Assembly (NCBI GenBank): GCA_018701395.1
Contig: JABIWU010000090.1
Location: forward strand, 1 to 64,000
Direction of reading: 5' to 3'
Length of the DNA stretch: 64,000 nucleotides
DNA from: Phycisphaerae bacterium
GTDB lineage: Bacteria > Planctomycetota > Phycisphaerae > Phycisphaerales > SM1A02
Part shown: positions 27,670-35,458 of the stretch, in pieces
How positions within the stretch are numbered: position 1 is the stretch's first letter
How the letters are laid out: every line of letters begins with the position of its first letter
Translations under genes and position numbers: made by a program
The notes under the pieces: generated by a model
The model's database searches: none
What the model was told of the DNA's origin: nothing
The model's input: the letters and a program-made list of their open reading frames with translations, nothing else

Positions 27670-28611
27670 ATGTCTGACTATCAAAAACGAGCATTTACGC
27701 TCATAGAAATACTTGTTGTAATCACCATTATTGCTCTGCTTTCAGCGATGTTACTTGTTGCAGTGAATAGTGGGCGAGGTGCGGCAAATTCAGCCAAGAC
27801 GGTTGTAAAGCTGAAGCAAATTAGCGAGTGGATGAACCTATGGTCCGGGGAAAACAACAATCAAGTGTTGCCGAGCCAGTTTGATTTTTCCCACGAGGCA
27901 GATGCGGGCACTCCAATTTCTGTTCGCAGGGATGAACATGCCGAGGATGATAATCCTTTCGATTCGCTTGATCGAGGTCAATACCAAGGTACTTGGGCGG
28001 ATCTTTTGTGGACAGAGAACGGCCTACACAGGACGTTTGGTCTGCTTGATAAGGAAGAGGGAGAGCCACACCTTATTTGGGAATCAAATTCACCCGACAA
28101 TGATATTTACGATATACATGAAAATTTCGATAACCCATTCCGCTCAACATTCAGCAACACCCGTGGTCCTGCTGCGGGGTTACCGGGTTACTTTGCGGCA
28201 AATGATTTCTTTGACGCTCGCAGTGCAGTAGACCAAGATCCATTCGGCGAACAAACCTCAAGCATAGATAGGTACTACACTTATTCGATGATTCACGCAC
28301 CTTCTCGCTCGCTGTATCTTGTTGATTCGGTTGCCGGCGAAACTATTTCGCAGCAACCTGAGCCATGGGTGCATGATTTTGGTGCCGATGCAGATGGTGC
28401 AATTATTGATCCAAATGCCTCGACAGCTGGTGAAGTGGATTATCGTTATAAAGGTGAGTGTCAGATACTTTTGCTTGACGGTTCAACTAAGCGCATGGCC
28501 CCATGGACAGAGCGCGGACCGGAAGACCCACCATCCACTGGTACAGACACATCGTTGCTTGGCCGTGGTATTCGTGTCCATCAACTTGATAAAAGAAAAA
28601 GTCTACCGTAA
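27670..28611 (+). CDS. Prepilin-type N-terminal domain protein (pseudopilin-like)
   Basis: A 313-residue protein with a prepilin leader of only 8 residues (MSDYQKRA) before FTLIEILVV; the hydrophobic helix runs to about residue 32 and Glu5 is kept. The large soluble domain has many Asp, Gly and aromatic residues (for example RYYTYSMIHAPSR) and ends in a basic tail. The processing residue is Ala instead of the usual Gly at -1, a tolerated variant. ATG 27670 is chosen over a TTG 24 bases upstream. It follows rho and precedes a terminator-like hairpin. It does not resemble a complete pilus operon component. Confidence 0.75.
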   Translation: MSDYQKRAFTLIEILVVITIIALLSAMLLVAVNSGRGAANSAKTVVKLKQISEWMNLWSGENNNQVLPSQFDFSHEADAGTPISVRRDEHAEDDNPFDSLDRGQYQGTWADLLWTENGLHRTFGLLDKEEGEPHLIWESNSPDNDIYDIHENFDNPFRSTFSNTRGPAAGLPGYFAANDFFDARSAVDQDPFGEQTSSIDRYYTYSMIHAPSRSLYLVDSVAGETISQQPEPWVHDFGADADGAIIDPNASTAGEVDYRYKGECQILLLDGSTKRMAPWTERGPEDPPSTGTDTSLLGRGIRVHQLDKRKSLP

Positions 28612-28723
28612 CGGTATCACAAAGTTGAGTATTGCCCCAATTTTTGCACCTATAGAGGGTTTTTGACAATAATCTCTCTGTTTAGGGGTTGCGATTTTGT
28701 GGGTTTTCGTTACACTTTCCCTT

Positions 28724-28745
28724 CCGTCCTTTAGGGCGGCTTTTT
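28724..28745 (+). terminator. Rho-independent terminator after the pseudopilin gene
   Basis: A six-base stem, CCGTCC and GGGCGG, with a TTTA loop is followed directly by C and five T residues. One stem pair is G-T. It lies 113 bases after the stop codon of the pseudopilin-like gene and before tRNA-Thr. The remaining bases of the 28612-28878 spacer show no other clear feature except an eight-G run at 28801-28808. Confidence 0.6.
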
Positions 28746-28878
28746 AAATAGGGGTGGTTCATTCTCGGAACAATTCGGGAGAACATTGCGGGGTTTCCCT
28801 GGGGGGGGTTCGGAGGCGTGTAGGGAGTACACGTTGAGCGGCCAAGGATGGTCGATGTTGCATGACGGTTCCCAATTT

Positions 28879-28950
28879 GCCACCGTAGCTCAGTGGTAGA
28901 GCGCACCCTTGGTAAGGGTGAGGTCACGGGTTCAACTCCCGTCGGCGGCT
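28879..28950 (+). tRNA. tRNA-Thr (GGT anticodon)
   Basis: A 72-base cloverleaf. The D arm is GCTC with GAGC, the anticodon arm is CACCC with GGGTG around anticodon GGT, which reads threonine ACC/ACU codons, and the T arm is ACGGG with CCCGT around TTCAACT. The discriminator base is T. The acceptor stem has one A-C mismatch at pair 4-69 (GCCACCG against CGGCGGC). Its position upstream of tuf is the common tRNA-Thr-tuf arrangement. CCA is not encoded. Confidence 0.93.
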
Positions 28951-28963
28951 TAGGTAATGATGC

Positions 28964-28988
28964 GTTGTTGTAGACGGTCTACAACAAT
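28964..28988 (+). promoter_or_regulatory. Stem-loop between tRNA-Thr and tuf
   Basis: A perfect 10-base inverted repeat, TTGTTGTAGA and TCTACAACAA, with a three-base loop CGG; a G-T pair extends it by one. It begins 14 bases after the tRNA 3' end and has no following T-run. It is probably an RNA processing or stability hairpin in the tRNA-tuf leader. A shorter inverted repeat (CGGTA/TACCG) lies just downstream, before the tuf ribosome-binding site. Confidence 0.5.
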
Positions 28989-29095
28989 TAGAGATTATGT
29001 GTCGGTACTGTTACCGGCAGAAGAAAATGGCTGGTTGGTATGTCAACTATGTGTAAACAATAGTTACTGCCACCTTTTGAAACGGAGAACTCACG

Positions 29096-30295
29096 ATGGC
29101 TAAGGACACATTTGTTCGAAATAAACCCCACGTGAACATTGGCACGATTGGTCACATTGACCACGGGAAAACTACTCTTACTGCTGCGATTACAACTCGC
29201 CAATCTGCGAAGGGACTAGGCGACGCTCGTGCGTTTGATCAAATTGACAACGCACCTGAAGAAAAAGCGCGTGGTATTACCATTGCTACAAGTCACCAGG
29301 AATATGAATCAGACACACGTCACTACGCACATGTTGACTGTCCAGGTCACGCTGACTATGTGAAGAATATGATTACAGGCGCTGCTCAAATGGACGGCGC
29401 GATTCTTGTTGTTGCAGCAACCGATGGCCCTATGCCACAAACACGTGAGCATATTTTGCTTGCTCGCCAAGTTGGTGTACCAGCACTTGTTGTATACATG
29501 AATAAGTGCGATATGGTTGACGATGAAGAACTACTAGAACTCGTTGAAATGGAAATTCGTGATTTGCTAAGCAGTTACGACTTCCCAGGCGACGATATTC
29601 CAATTGTTCGCGGTTCAGCGCTTAAGGCACTTGAATCAGAGGGCAAAGATGACGAAGTTTGCAAATCAATTGATGAGCTTATGACAGCTTGCGATAGTTT
29701 CATCCCAGAACCAGAACGCGAAGTAGACAAAGCATTCTTAATGCCTGTTGAAGATGTGTTCTCAATTAAGGGCCGTGGTACTGTTGTAACAGGTCGTATC
29801 GAGCGTGGACTTGTAAAAGTTGGTGACGAAGTTGAAATCGTTGGTTTGAACGAAGCAACGGCTAAAACAACAGTTACTGGCGTGGAAATGTTCCAAAAGA
29901 TTCTTGAAGATGCGCAGGCTGGAGACAACGTTGGTTGTCTACTTCGTGGTGTTGACAAGGACGATATTGAACGTGGTCAAGTGCTTTGTAAGCCAGGATC
30001 AATTCAACCTCACACAAAATTCGAAGGCGAAGTTTATATTCTTACTAAAGAAGAAGGTGGTCGTGCGACTCCATTCTTCAGTGGTTACAAACCTCAGTTC
30101 TACTTCCGTACAACTGACGTAACCGGTAAGTTGGACTTAATGGGTGGTGCAGAAATGTGCATGCCTGGTGACAACATTCAAATGGCAATTGACCTTGAAG
30201 ACAAGCCAATTGCAATGGAAGAAGGCCTTCGATTCGCGATTCGCGAAGGTGGCCGTACTGTTGGTTCAGGTGTTGTAACGAAGATTGTTGAGTAA
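29096..30295 (+). CDS. tuf: Elongation factor Tu
   Basis: A 399-residue GTPase that delivers aminoacyl-tRNA to the ribosome. The P-loop GHIDHGKTT is near residue 19, the switch I ARGITI near residue 59, DCPGH near 81 and the MNKCD guanine motif near 135. Domains 2 and 3 follow with [13 protein letters not shown] and the C-terminal [10 protein letters not shown] segment. The start is preceded by a CGGAG ribosome-binding site. Family-typical length; the opening [12 protein letters not shown] resembles planctomycete EF-Tu. tRNA-Thr lies upstream and rpmG downstream. Confidence 0.98.
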   Translation: MAKDTFVRNKPHVNIGTIGHIDHGKTTLTAAITTRQSAKGLGDARAFDQIDNAPEEKARGITIATSHQEYESDTRHYAHVDCPGHADYVKNMITGAAQMDGAILVVAATDGPMPQTREHILLARQVGVPALVVYMNKCDMVDDEELLELVEMEIRDLLSSYDFPGDDIPIVRGSALKALESEGKDDEVCKSIDELMTACDSFIPEPEREVDKAFLMPVEDVFSIKGRGTVVTGRIERGLVKVGDEVEIVGLNEATAKTTVTGVEMFQKILEDAQAGDNVGCLLRGVDKDDIERGQVLCKPGSIQPHTKFEGEVYILTKEEGGRATPFFSGYKPQFYFRTTDVTGKLDLMGGAEMCMPGDNIQMAIDLEDKPIAMEEGLRFAIREGGRTVGSGVVTKIVE

Positions 30296-30310
30296 CTTTA
30301 TTTAATGTTT

Positions 30311-30353
30311 CGTTTGTTATGGAGAGGGCAATAGCCCTCTCCATAAGCAAACG
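30311..30353 (+). promoter_or_regulatory. Long stem-loop between tuf and rpmG
   Basis: A 13-base perfect stem (TTATGGAGAGGGC with its reverse complement) around an AATA loop, extended by CGTTTG and CAAACG with one unpaired G (30347), making about 19 base pairs. The rpmG ribosome-binding site (AGAAGAGG) follows immediately after. There is no T-run, so it is not a classical terminator. It probably sets relative expression or mRNA stability between the highly expressed tuf and rpmG. Confidence 0.7.
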
Positions 30354-30368
30354 AGAAGAGGTTTAATA

Positions 30369-30545
30369 ATGGCCAAGTCAAAAGATAGAGAATATGTTTG
30401 GCTCCAATGTACGGAGTCAGGTGATTTTAATTATCGAACAAGCATCCGCGTGAAGGGCGGCATTGACGAAAAGGTAAAAGAGGGTTTTAAAAAGTATTGC
30501 CCACGCCTTCGTAAGCACACACTTCATAAGATTAAGCGGAAATAA
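30369..30545 (+). CDS. rpmG: 50S ribosomal protein L33 (bL33)
   Basis: A 58-residue basic ribosomal protein. It ends in YCPRLRKHTLHKIKRK, the conserved bL33 C-terminus, with VWLQCTESGDFNYRT earlier. In zinc-binding bL33 the two halves carry CxxC pairs; here each pair has lost its second Cys (C14 with S17, C44 with L47), so zinc binding is unlikely. It starts with ATG 30369 after a good AGAAGAGG site. The gene order tuf-rpmG-tRNA-Trp-secE-nusG is the classical translation cluster. Confidence 0.93.
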   Translation: MAKSKDREYVWLQCTESGDFNYRTSIRVKGGIDEKVKEGFKKYCPRLRKHTLHKIKRK

Positions 30546-30588
30546 ATAACGCGCCTGCTTCTAGCTTTTGCATGAAGTAGGCGTAAGG

Positions 30589-30661
<73 letters not shown>

Positions 30662-30694
30662 TTTGGTTAGAAAACAGAGAAATACGAGAACAAC

Positions 30695-31105
30695 ATGAGC
30701 GTAGGCATTTACAAACAAGGACAGGGTTACTGGGTAAGGCTAATGTCTGCAATTGGCTTTGGTCTTTTAGTCATGATGGGTGTTATTTGGCTTTGGGATC
30801 AACTTGCAGCCGTTCGATTTGGCACGCTTGAGCCAGTGTATGTTCAGGGCGGTATCTCAGTGATTGTTATCGCAATCTGTGGCCTAATCGGATACCAACT
30901 TATTGGTCGAAAACCAAAGTTCATCGATTTCATGATTGCCACTGAAGGCGAAATGCGAAAAGTAAACTGGTCTACTCGCCGTGAAATTTTTGGTTCGACA
31001 ATCCTCGTCATCTTATTGACTCTTTTAATCGCCGTTTTTTGTAAGGTTGCGGATTTAGCATTTTCCGCATTCTTTCAATGGATTGACGTACTCCAGTCTT
31101 CATAA
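30695..31105 (+). CDS. secE: Preprotein translocase subunit SecE
   Basis: A 136-residue inner-membrane protein with three hydrophobic segments (about residues 20-34, 50-68 and 108-124). The conserved amphipathic cytoplasmic helix EGEMRKVNWSTRREIFGST lies just before the last membrane segment, as in all SecE proteins. It stabilises SecY in the translocon. Three-membrane-segment forms occur in E. coli and others. nusG starts 15 bases downstream. Confidence 0.94.
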   Translation: MSVGIYKQGQGYWVRLMSAIGFGLLVMMGVIWLWDQLAAVRFGTLEPVYVQGGISVIVIAICGLIGYQLIGRKPKFIDFMIATEGEMRKVNWSTRREIFGSTILVILLTLLIAVFCKVADLAFSAFFQWIDVLQSS

Positions 31106-31120
31106 AGGGAAGGGAACGTA

Positions 31121-31846
31121 ATGACTGAGACAGAAAATAATACAGAAGCAACTCCAGAAGTGACTCTAGAAGCAACTCCAGAAGTGACTCTAGAAGTTAG
31201 CACTGAAACCGTTTCTGAAACCACGACTGATTTGAGTGCTGAGGATGCTCAAGAAACCGAAGAGCCAAGCAACGAAGAGCTTCCTCAAACACAAGAGGGC
31301 ATGAATTGGTTTGTGCTTCGCGTTGCATCGAACAAAGAAGATTTTGTACGAAATGCTTTAGAAAAGAAAGTGCAAATCGAAGGTGTGCAAGGCCTCATTG
31401 GCCGCATCATGGTTCCAACTGAAAAGACCAAGACGCTTTCAAAAAATAATAAAGTGAAAATCACAGAAACAAAGCTGTACCCTGGGTACATTTTTGTTGA
31501 AATGAAACTTGTTGACGCCCGCATTTCCCAAGATGTTTTCTTCATCATTAAAGAAACAACTGGAGTAGGCGATTTTGTCGGCACGGCTGGTAAGCCAACT
31601 CCAATGTCTGACGAAGAAGTAGATAAAATGTTGTATGACTCACAGGCACCCGAGGAAGTCACTGAAGTCAAACTTGAATTTGCCAAGGGTGATCATGTCA
31701 ATGTTAAAGATGGCCCATTCATGGGATACGAGGGTACAGTTGACGAAATATTCCCAGATAAGGGTGTAGTTCGAGTTCTTGCTACAGTGTTTGGTCGACA
31801 AACACAAATCGATATTGAATATTGGATGATCGAAAAAGCGGAATAA
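31121..31846 (+). CDS. nusG: Transcription termination/antitermination protein NusG
   Basis: A 241-residue transcription factor linking RNA polymerase to Rho and ribosomes. The NGN domain starts at about residue 62 (MNWFVLRVASNKED) and the KOW domain is at the end (FAKGDHVNVKDGPFMGYEG). The first ~60 residues are an acidic Thr/Glu/Val-rich extension, partly built by a tandem duplication. A strong AAGGGAAGGG ribosome-binding site precedes the ATG. No rplK follows; instead a terminator ends the cluster after 20 bases. Confidence 0.95.
   Translation: MTETENNTEATPEVTLEATPEVTLEVSTETVSETTTDLSAEDAQETEEPSNEELPQTQEGMNWFVLRVASNKEDFVRNALEKKVQIEGVQGLIGRIMVPTEKTKTLSKNNKVKITETKLYPGYIFVEMKLVDARISQDVFFIIKETTGVGDFVGTAGKPTPMSDEEVDKMLYDSQAPEEVTEVKLEFAKGDHVNVKDGPFMGYEGTVDEIFPDKGVVRVLATVFGRQTQIDIEYWMIEKAE
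31145..31192 (+). repeat. 24-base tandem duplication in the nusG 5' region
   Basis: Two perfect copies of a 24-base unit (31145-31168 and 31169-31192) encode the repeated ATPEVTLE peptide in the disordered N-terminal extension of NusG. The copies are identical, so the duplication is recent or actively homogenised. Length variation between strains would be expected. Confidence 0.95.
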
Positions 31847-31866
31847 CACAACAGTGTAAAACTATC

Positions 31867-31899
31867 AAAAAGCCCATGCGTGAAGCGTGGGCTTTTTAT
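31867..31899 (+). terminator. Rho-independent terminator after nusG
   Basis: A 13-base stem, AAAAAGCCCATGC with GCGTGGGCTTTTT, has one G-T pair and a GTGAA loop; the T-run forms part of the stem and is followed by ATTT. It ends the tuf-nusG transcript, 20 bases after the nusG stop and before the moxR start. Confidence 0.88.
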
Positions 31900-31923
31900 T
31901 TGGTTTGATGGTATCGTGCACAC

Positions 31924-32922
31924 ATGTCAACAGAAACGATAGCGCTTGACACCGCAGCAAATTCATTTAGCGAAGATTATGCAAAGTTGCGCACAGAAAT
32001 TGCAAAAGTGGTTGTCGGGCACGAAGAAATTGTCGATGGCGTACTAATCTGTTTGTTTGCCGGAGGTCACGCACTACTCGAAGGTGTTCCTGGGCTTGGA
32101 AAAACATTATTAATTAGAACATTGAGTGATGCCTTAGATTTAGATTTTTCTCGAATTCAATTTACTCCCGATTTAATGCCAGCAGACATTACAGGCACAA
32201 CGGTTGTTGTTGAATCTGAAAAGGGTCGCGAATTCGAATTTCGCAAGGGCCCATTATTTGCACAAATGGTTCTTGCAGATGAAATAAATCGTGCAACACC
32301 AAAAACCCAGTCTGCCCTATTGGAGGCAATGCAGGAGCGCACAGTTACAGTTGGCGGGGAAACGCATTTGCTAAAGAAACCATTTTTTGTGATGGCCACG
32401 CAAAATCCAATTGAGCAAGAGGGAACCTATCCGTTGCCTGAAGCACAACTCGATAGGTTTTTCTTTAAGTTGCATGTAGGTTATTCTGGACGAAGTCAAT
32501 TAATGGAAATTATCGACAGAACGACAAGTGGCAAGACGCCAGCAGTGCAACGTGTTCTTGATACGGAAAAAATTATCGCATATCAAAAAGTGGTTCGGGA
32601 AGTCGAAATCTCAAACGAAGTTCAGGACTACGCAGTCCGAATAGTTCTCGCAACGCACCCAGACGAGCAACTCGCAACACCGCAAGTAAAATCGTTTTTA
32701 CGGTTTGGCGCTTCGCCAAGAGCTGCGCAGACATTGGTGCTTGCGGGTAAAGTTAATGCTCTGCTGGAACGAAGAAAAGAAGTTTCAATTGAGGACATTC
32801 GAAAAGTTATTCTGCCTGCATTGCGACATAGATGTATTTTGAACTTTGAAGCAGAGGCGGAAGCCGTTTCTTGCGACGATATTTTGACGAGCTTAATCGA
32901 AACCTTACCAACAACAACTTGA
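31924..32922 (+). CDS. MoxR-family AAA+ ATPase
   Basis: A 332-residue AAA+ ATPase. Walker A is in EGVPGLGKTLL near residue 57, Walker B is in VLADEINRA, sensor I is in FVMATQNPIEQEGTYPLPEAQLDRF, and the C-terminal lid is basic and helical. MoxR proteins are chaperone-like and usually act on VWA-domain or DUF58 partners in envelope functions; neither partner gene is visible here. It starts after the nusG terminator and is followed after 10 bases by a beta-barrel gene, with which it may be co-transcribed. Confidence 0.92.
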   Translation: MSTETIALDTAANSFSEDYAKLRTEIAKVVVGHEEIVDGVLICLFAGGHALLEGVPGLGKTLLIRTLSDALDLDFSRIQFTPDLMPADITGTTVVVESEKGREFEFRKGPLFAQMVLADEINRATPKTQSALLEAMQERTVTVGGETHLLKKPFFVMATQNPIEQEGTYPLPEAQLDRFFFKLHVGYSGRSQLMEIIDRTTSGKTPAVQRVLDTEKIIAYQKVVREVEISNEVQDYAVRIVLATHPDEQLATPQVKSFLRFGASPRAAQTLVLAGKVNALLERRKEVSIEDIRKVILPALRHRCILNFEAEAEAVSCDDILTSLIETLPTTT

Positions 32923-32932
32923 GAATTAAAAC

Positions 32933-33811
32933 ATGTTTCAAATCGTAGCAACAATTTGCGTTCTGTTAACCCAAGCCGATGCACCACAAAAAGTGCAAAA
33001 GTTCACCCTTGACTTACATTATGCGCATCAATTTGATGCGTCAGTAAATAACGGTGGTGAAGTTGGCGTTACACAATTTGGTTTTGAATTACGATTTGAT
33101 ACACCAATATCTGACAGCGATGACCTAAAGTGGCACTTCCAATACCAACGTGACGATTGGGATTTTTCGGGCTCAACTGGCATGGGTCTTATTGATCCGT
33201 GGAGTTCAATCGAAACCATCGATGCATCTGCTACTTGGTTTCATGAGTACAACCAGAAAACACAGTGGTTTGTTGGCGGGATCATAAAGGCAAGTTACGA
33301 AGATTCAGCATCACATAGCACAGTGCTAGGTGGAACGGTTGGAGTAATCCATTCATACTCTTCAGACTTGACACTCGGCGTTGGAGTTGGCGTTCTTGAT
33401 CAAGTTTTAGACGATGCTCGAGTGTTTCCTATCTTTGTTGTTGAATGGAAATTGTCGGATGATCTACGATTAACCAGTGATATTTCCACTCGTTTTGGAA
33501 GTCGTACAGGCTTGGAACTTGTTTGGACTCCGCGAAAAGACTGGACACTGGGCGCGGGTGTTTCCTATAGTTATAGTCGGTTTAAACTTGACAGTTCTGG
33601 CTTTGCACCAAATGGTGCAGGGGAAGCAAGCTCAGTTCCAATAACCTTTAGAGCAACGTATCACGCCTCTCCAACATTTGACGTAACAATATTCGCTGGC
33701 ATTATGTACGGTGGGTCTCTCGAAATAACAAACCAAGCGAGTCTTCAAGTTCTTTCAGAAGATTATGACCCTGCCGGCGCTTTCGGCATCTTTGGAAATA
33801 TTAAGTTCTAA
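32933..33811 (+). CDS. Outer-membrane beta-barrel protein, DUF6268-like
   Basis: A 292-residue exported protein. It opens with a short signal-like segment (MFQIVATICVLLTQA) followed by alternating hydrophobic-polar strands with many aromatic residues, such as WTLGAGVSYSYSRF, and ends with Phe (IFGNIKF), as outer-membrane barrels do. The strand pattern suggests about 12 strands. DUF6268 is suggested from the overall look only; a porin-like protein is an alternative. It directly follows moxR. Confidence 0.7.
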   Translation: MFQIVATICVLLTQADAPQKVQKFTLDLHYAHQFDASVNNGGEVGVTQFGFELRFDTPISDSDDLKWHFQYQRDDWDFSGSTGMGLIDPWSSIETIDASATWFHEYNQKTQWFVGGIIKASYEDSASHSTVLGGTVGVIHSYSSDLTLGVGVGVLDQVLDDARVFPIFVVEWKLSDDLRLTSDISTRFGSRTGLELVWTPRKDWTLGAGVSYSYSRFKLDSSGFAPNGAGEASSVPITFRATYHASPTFDVTIFAGIMYGGSLEITNQASLQVLSEDYDPAGAFGIFGNIKF

Positions 33812-33820
33812 GTATCGCTG

Positions 33821-35458
33821 TTATTTAACTGGATGTGTTGGGAATCGTTTTATATTATCCCACTCAGAAAGATCCACAACAATTGATGATGGTTGTATAT
33901 TCCATGGAACACAGGGCAATGGCCCAGTTTCAATATGGCTTGAATCGCCATGTGTACGCAAAATAGAAAATGCAAAAGTTTCATTTTTAATCCATGCAAC
34001 AGGAAGCTCAATTCGGGCCGTCCAACTTGTGCTCGATGTCGATTGAGACACGTTTGTATCTAGTGGTATATTTGAAGTGACTACGTCGCCTTGGGGCGGG
34101 ATAAATAACTCTCCACCAGTACTTGGGTGGAAGAGAGTTATTCCCTCGATGCCAATGGTGTTTTCTTTTGGAAGACCATCGCACGTAATAAAGACTTCCC
34201 ATTTTTTTTGAAGTTTCCGAAGTTGCACGGTCGTTTTATTCTTGTTCGAAACAATTACAGGTACTTGCGTGTGTATTGTTTGTAAATTCCAAACTGGATG
34301 TAGCGTTTGCAGTTGCACGCTTGGTGGAAGGGCTGTTATAGATTCTGGAACAATTGGTACAGATAGCGACCGGTTTCCAATCTGCATATCTAGCCATTGA
34401 ATTTGCGAACCAATAGTAGTTGGACCAAATACAGAGAGGTCCATTGTATGAATCCTATGGTGCAATACTCGCGTAGTTGCTTTTGTTGGCAGTTCGGTGA
34501 CAAGTGGAATGTCGTTTCCTTCTCTCCATTTCAGTGCGATAAAACCAATCTCATGCGTAGGGTTTGCGATAGCAAGTTCAATTTCATTTCCATATGCTTT
34601 TTCTAGCCAGTGCATATAAACTTGTTGTTCTGAACACCAATTCAATGCTCGCATTGCTAGTTGCCTTGAAGAAGCCTTTGAATCGAGAATAATTGAAAGC
34701 AGCCGTTGCAAAGAATCGGAGTGCGTGTTCCAACAAGCAAATGTATGTCCGTTGTCATTAGCTGTATTAGTAAGTAAATCTCTGCATTCGGCAGCAACGC
34801 CACGACTGCTTTTTGCCAATCTATCGAAACCGATTCTCCATAATTGCTCTCCTTGCAACGCAGCAAGTCGACTAACTTCGTTTGCCGATGGAAGCGGTGG
34901 TGGCAAAATTCCTTTGCGAGAGGCAATGAGTACCCACCTCCAATATTCAAGTGGTGTCCACTGCGGCATATCGTCAGCCAAAGCTACTAGCATTGTTTTT
35001 GAAGTGTCGATTTCAGTGAGGTCGAGTTTTGGAAGTTCGCTAGGAAGGTCCATCCAGACAGGATCAATCGCATCTCCACCAAAACGGATAATACCTTCGG
35101 TTTTGTTTTGAAGATCAACAAGCAGAACTGGGCCTGTAGAATTATCCTTTGGGTTGATGTTGGAAGTATCATCGCCGGGCAAAATGGGCCTAATGTTAAA
35201 AAGTGAGTTTGCCCAATTTGTGTTGTCGTTATTTAATTCAATCCATGCAACGTGCCCTTGCAAGATTTCGCCATCTTCCGTTGTTACGTCAATAACGGTG
35301 GGCCAATTATCGCCAAGTATTTCAGAAATTAACTGCACCATTAACACGCCATTTCGTGGAATAATTGGAGAAGAATAATTTGCAGCAATACTTTCAACAG
35401 GGACGGTTGAAGTGATCTGCGCAATGCTGATTACAACTGTCGAACAACAAAAACTCAT
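33821..35458 (-). CDS. Large hypothetical exported protein coupled to gmk
   Basis: A 545-residue protein that I do not recognise. It begins with a short hydrophobic stretch (residues 3-16) that may be a signal peptide. A helical middle region (residues 170-330) has TPLEYWRWVLIASRKG and RQLAMRALNWCSEQQVYMHW. The C-terminal half is beta-rich with Pro, Thr and Ser and contains STGGELFIPPQGD. It starts inside the gmk stop codon (ATGA), so it is translated with gmk, and it ends 9 bases from the convergent barrel gene. No catalytic motif is visible. Confidence 0.75.
   Translation of the reverse strand: MSFCCSTVVISIAQITSTVPVESIAANYSSPIIPRNGVLMVQLISEILGDNWPTVIDVTTEDGEILQGHVAWIELNNDNTNWANSLFNIRPILPGDDTSNINPKDNSTGPVLLVDLQNKTEGIIRFGGDAIDPVWMDLPSELPKLDLTEIDTSKTMLVALADDMPQWTPLEYWRWVLIASRKGILPPPLPSANEVSRLAALQGEQLWRIGFDRLAKSSRGVAAECRDLLTNTANDNGHTFACWNTHSDSLQRLLSIILDSKASSRQLAMRALNWCSEQQVYMHWLEKAYGNEIELAIANPTHEIGFIALKWREGNDIPLVTELPTKATTRVLHHRIHTMDLSVFGPTTIGSQIQWLDMQIGNRSLSVPIVPESITALPPSVQLQTLHPVWNLQTIHTQVPVIVSNKNKTTVQLRKLQKKWEVFITCDGLPKENTIGIEGITLFHPSTGGELFIPPQGDVVTSNIPLDTNVSQSTSSTSWTARIELPVAWIKNETFAFSILRTHGDSSHIETGPLPCVPWNIQPSSIVVDLSEWDNIKRFPTHPVK

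Noticed and set aside
28663-28668. TTGACA motif as a promoter for the tRNA-tuf operon
   Set aside because: No matching -10 box is found at the expected 16-18 base spacing.
28801-28808. Run of eight G residues before tRNA-Thr
   Set aside because: A single homopolymer; possible sequencing uncertainty or a minor feature, with no supporting context such as phase variation of a gene.
28682-28927. 81-codon frame on the minus strand over the tRNA-Thr leader
   Set aside because: It overlaps the tRNA on the other strand, is Pro/Arg-rich and has no family resemblance.
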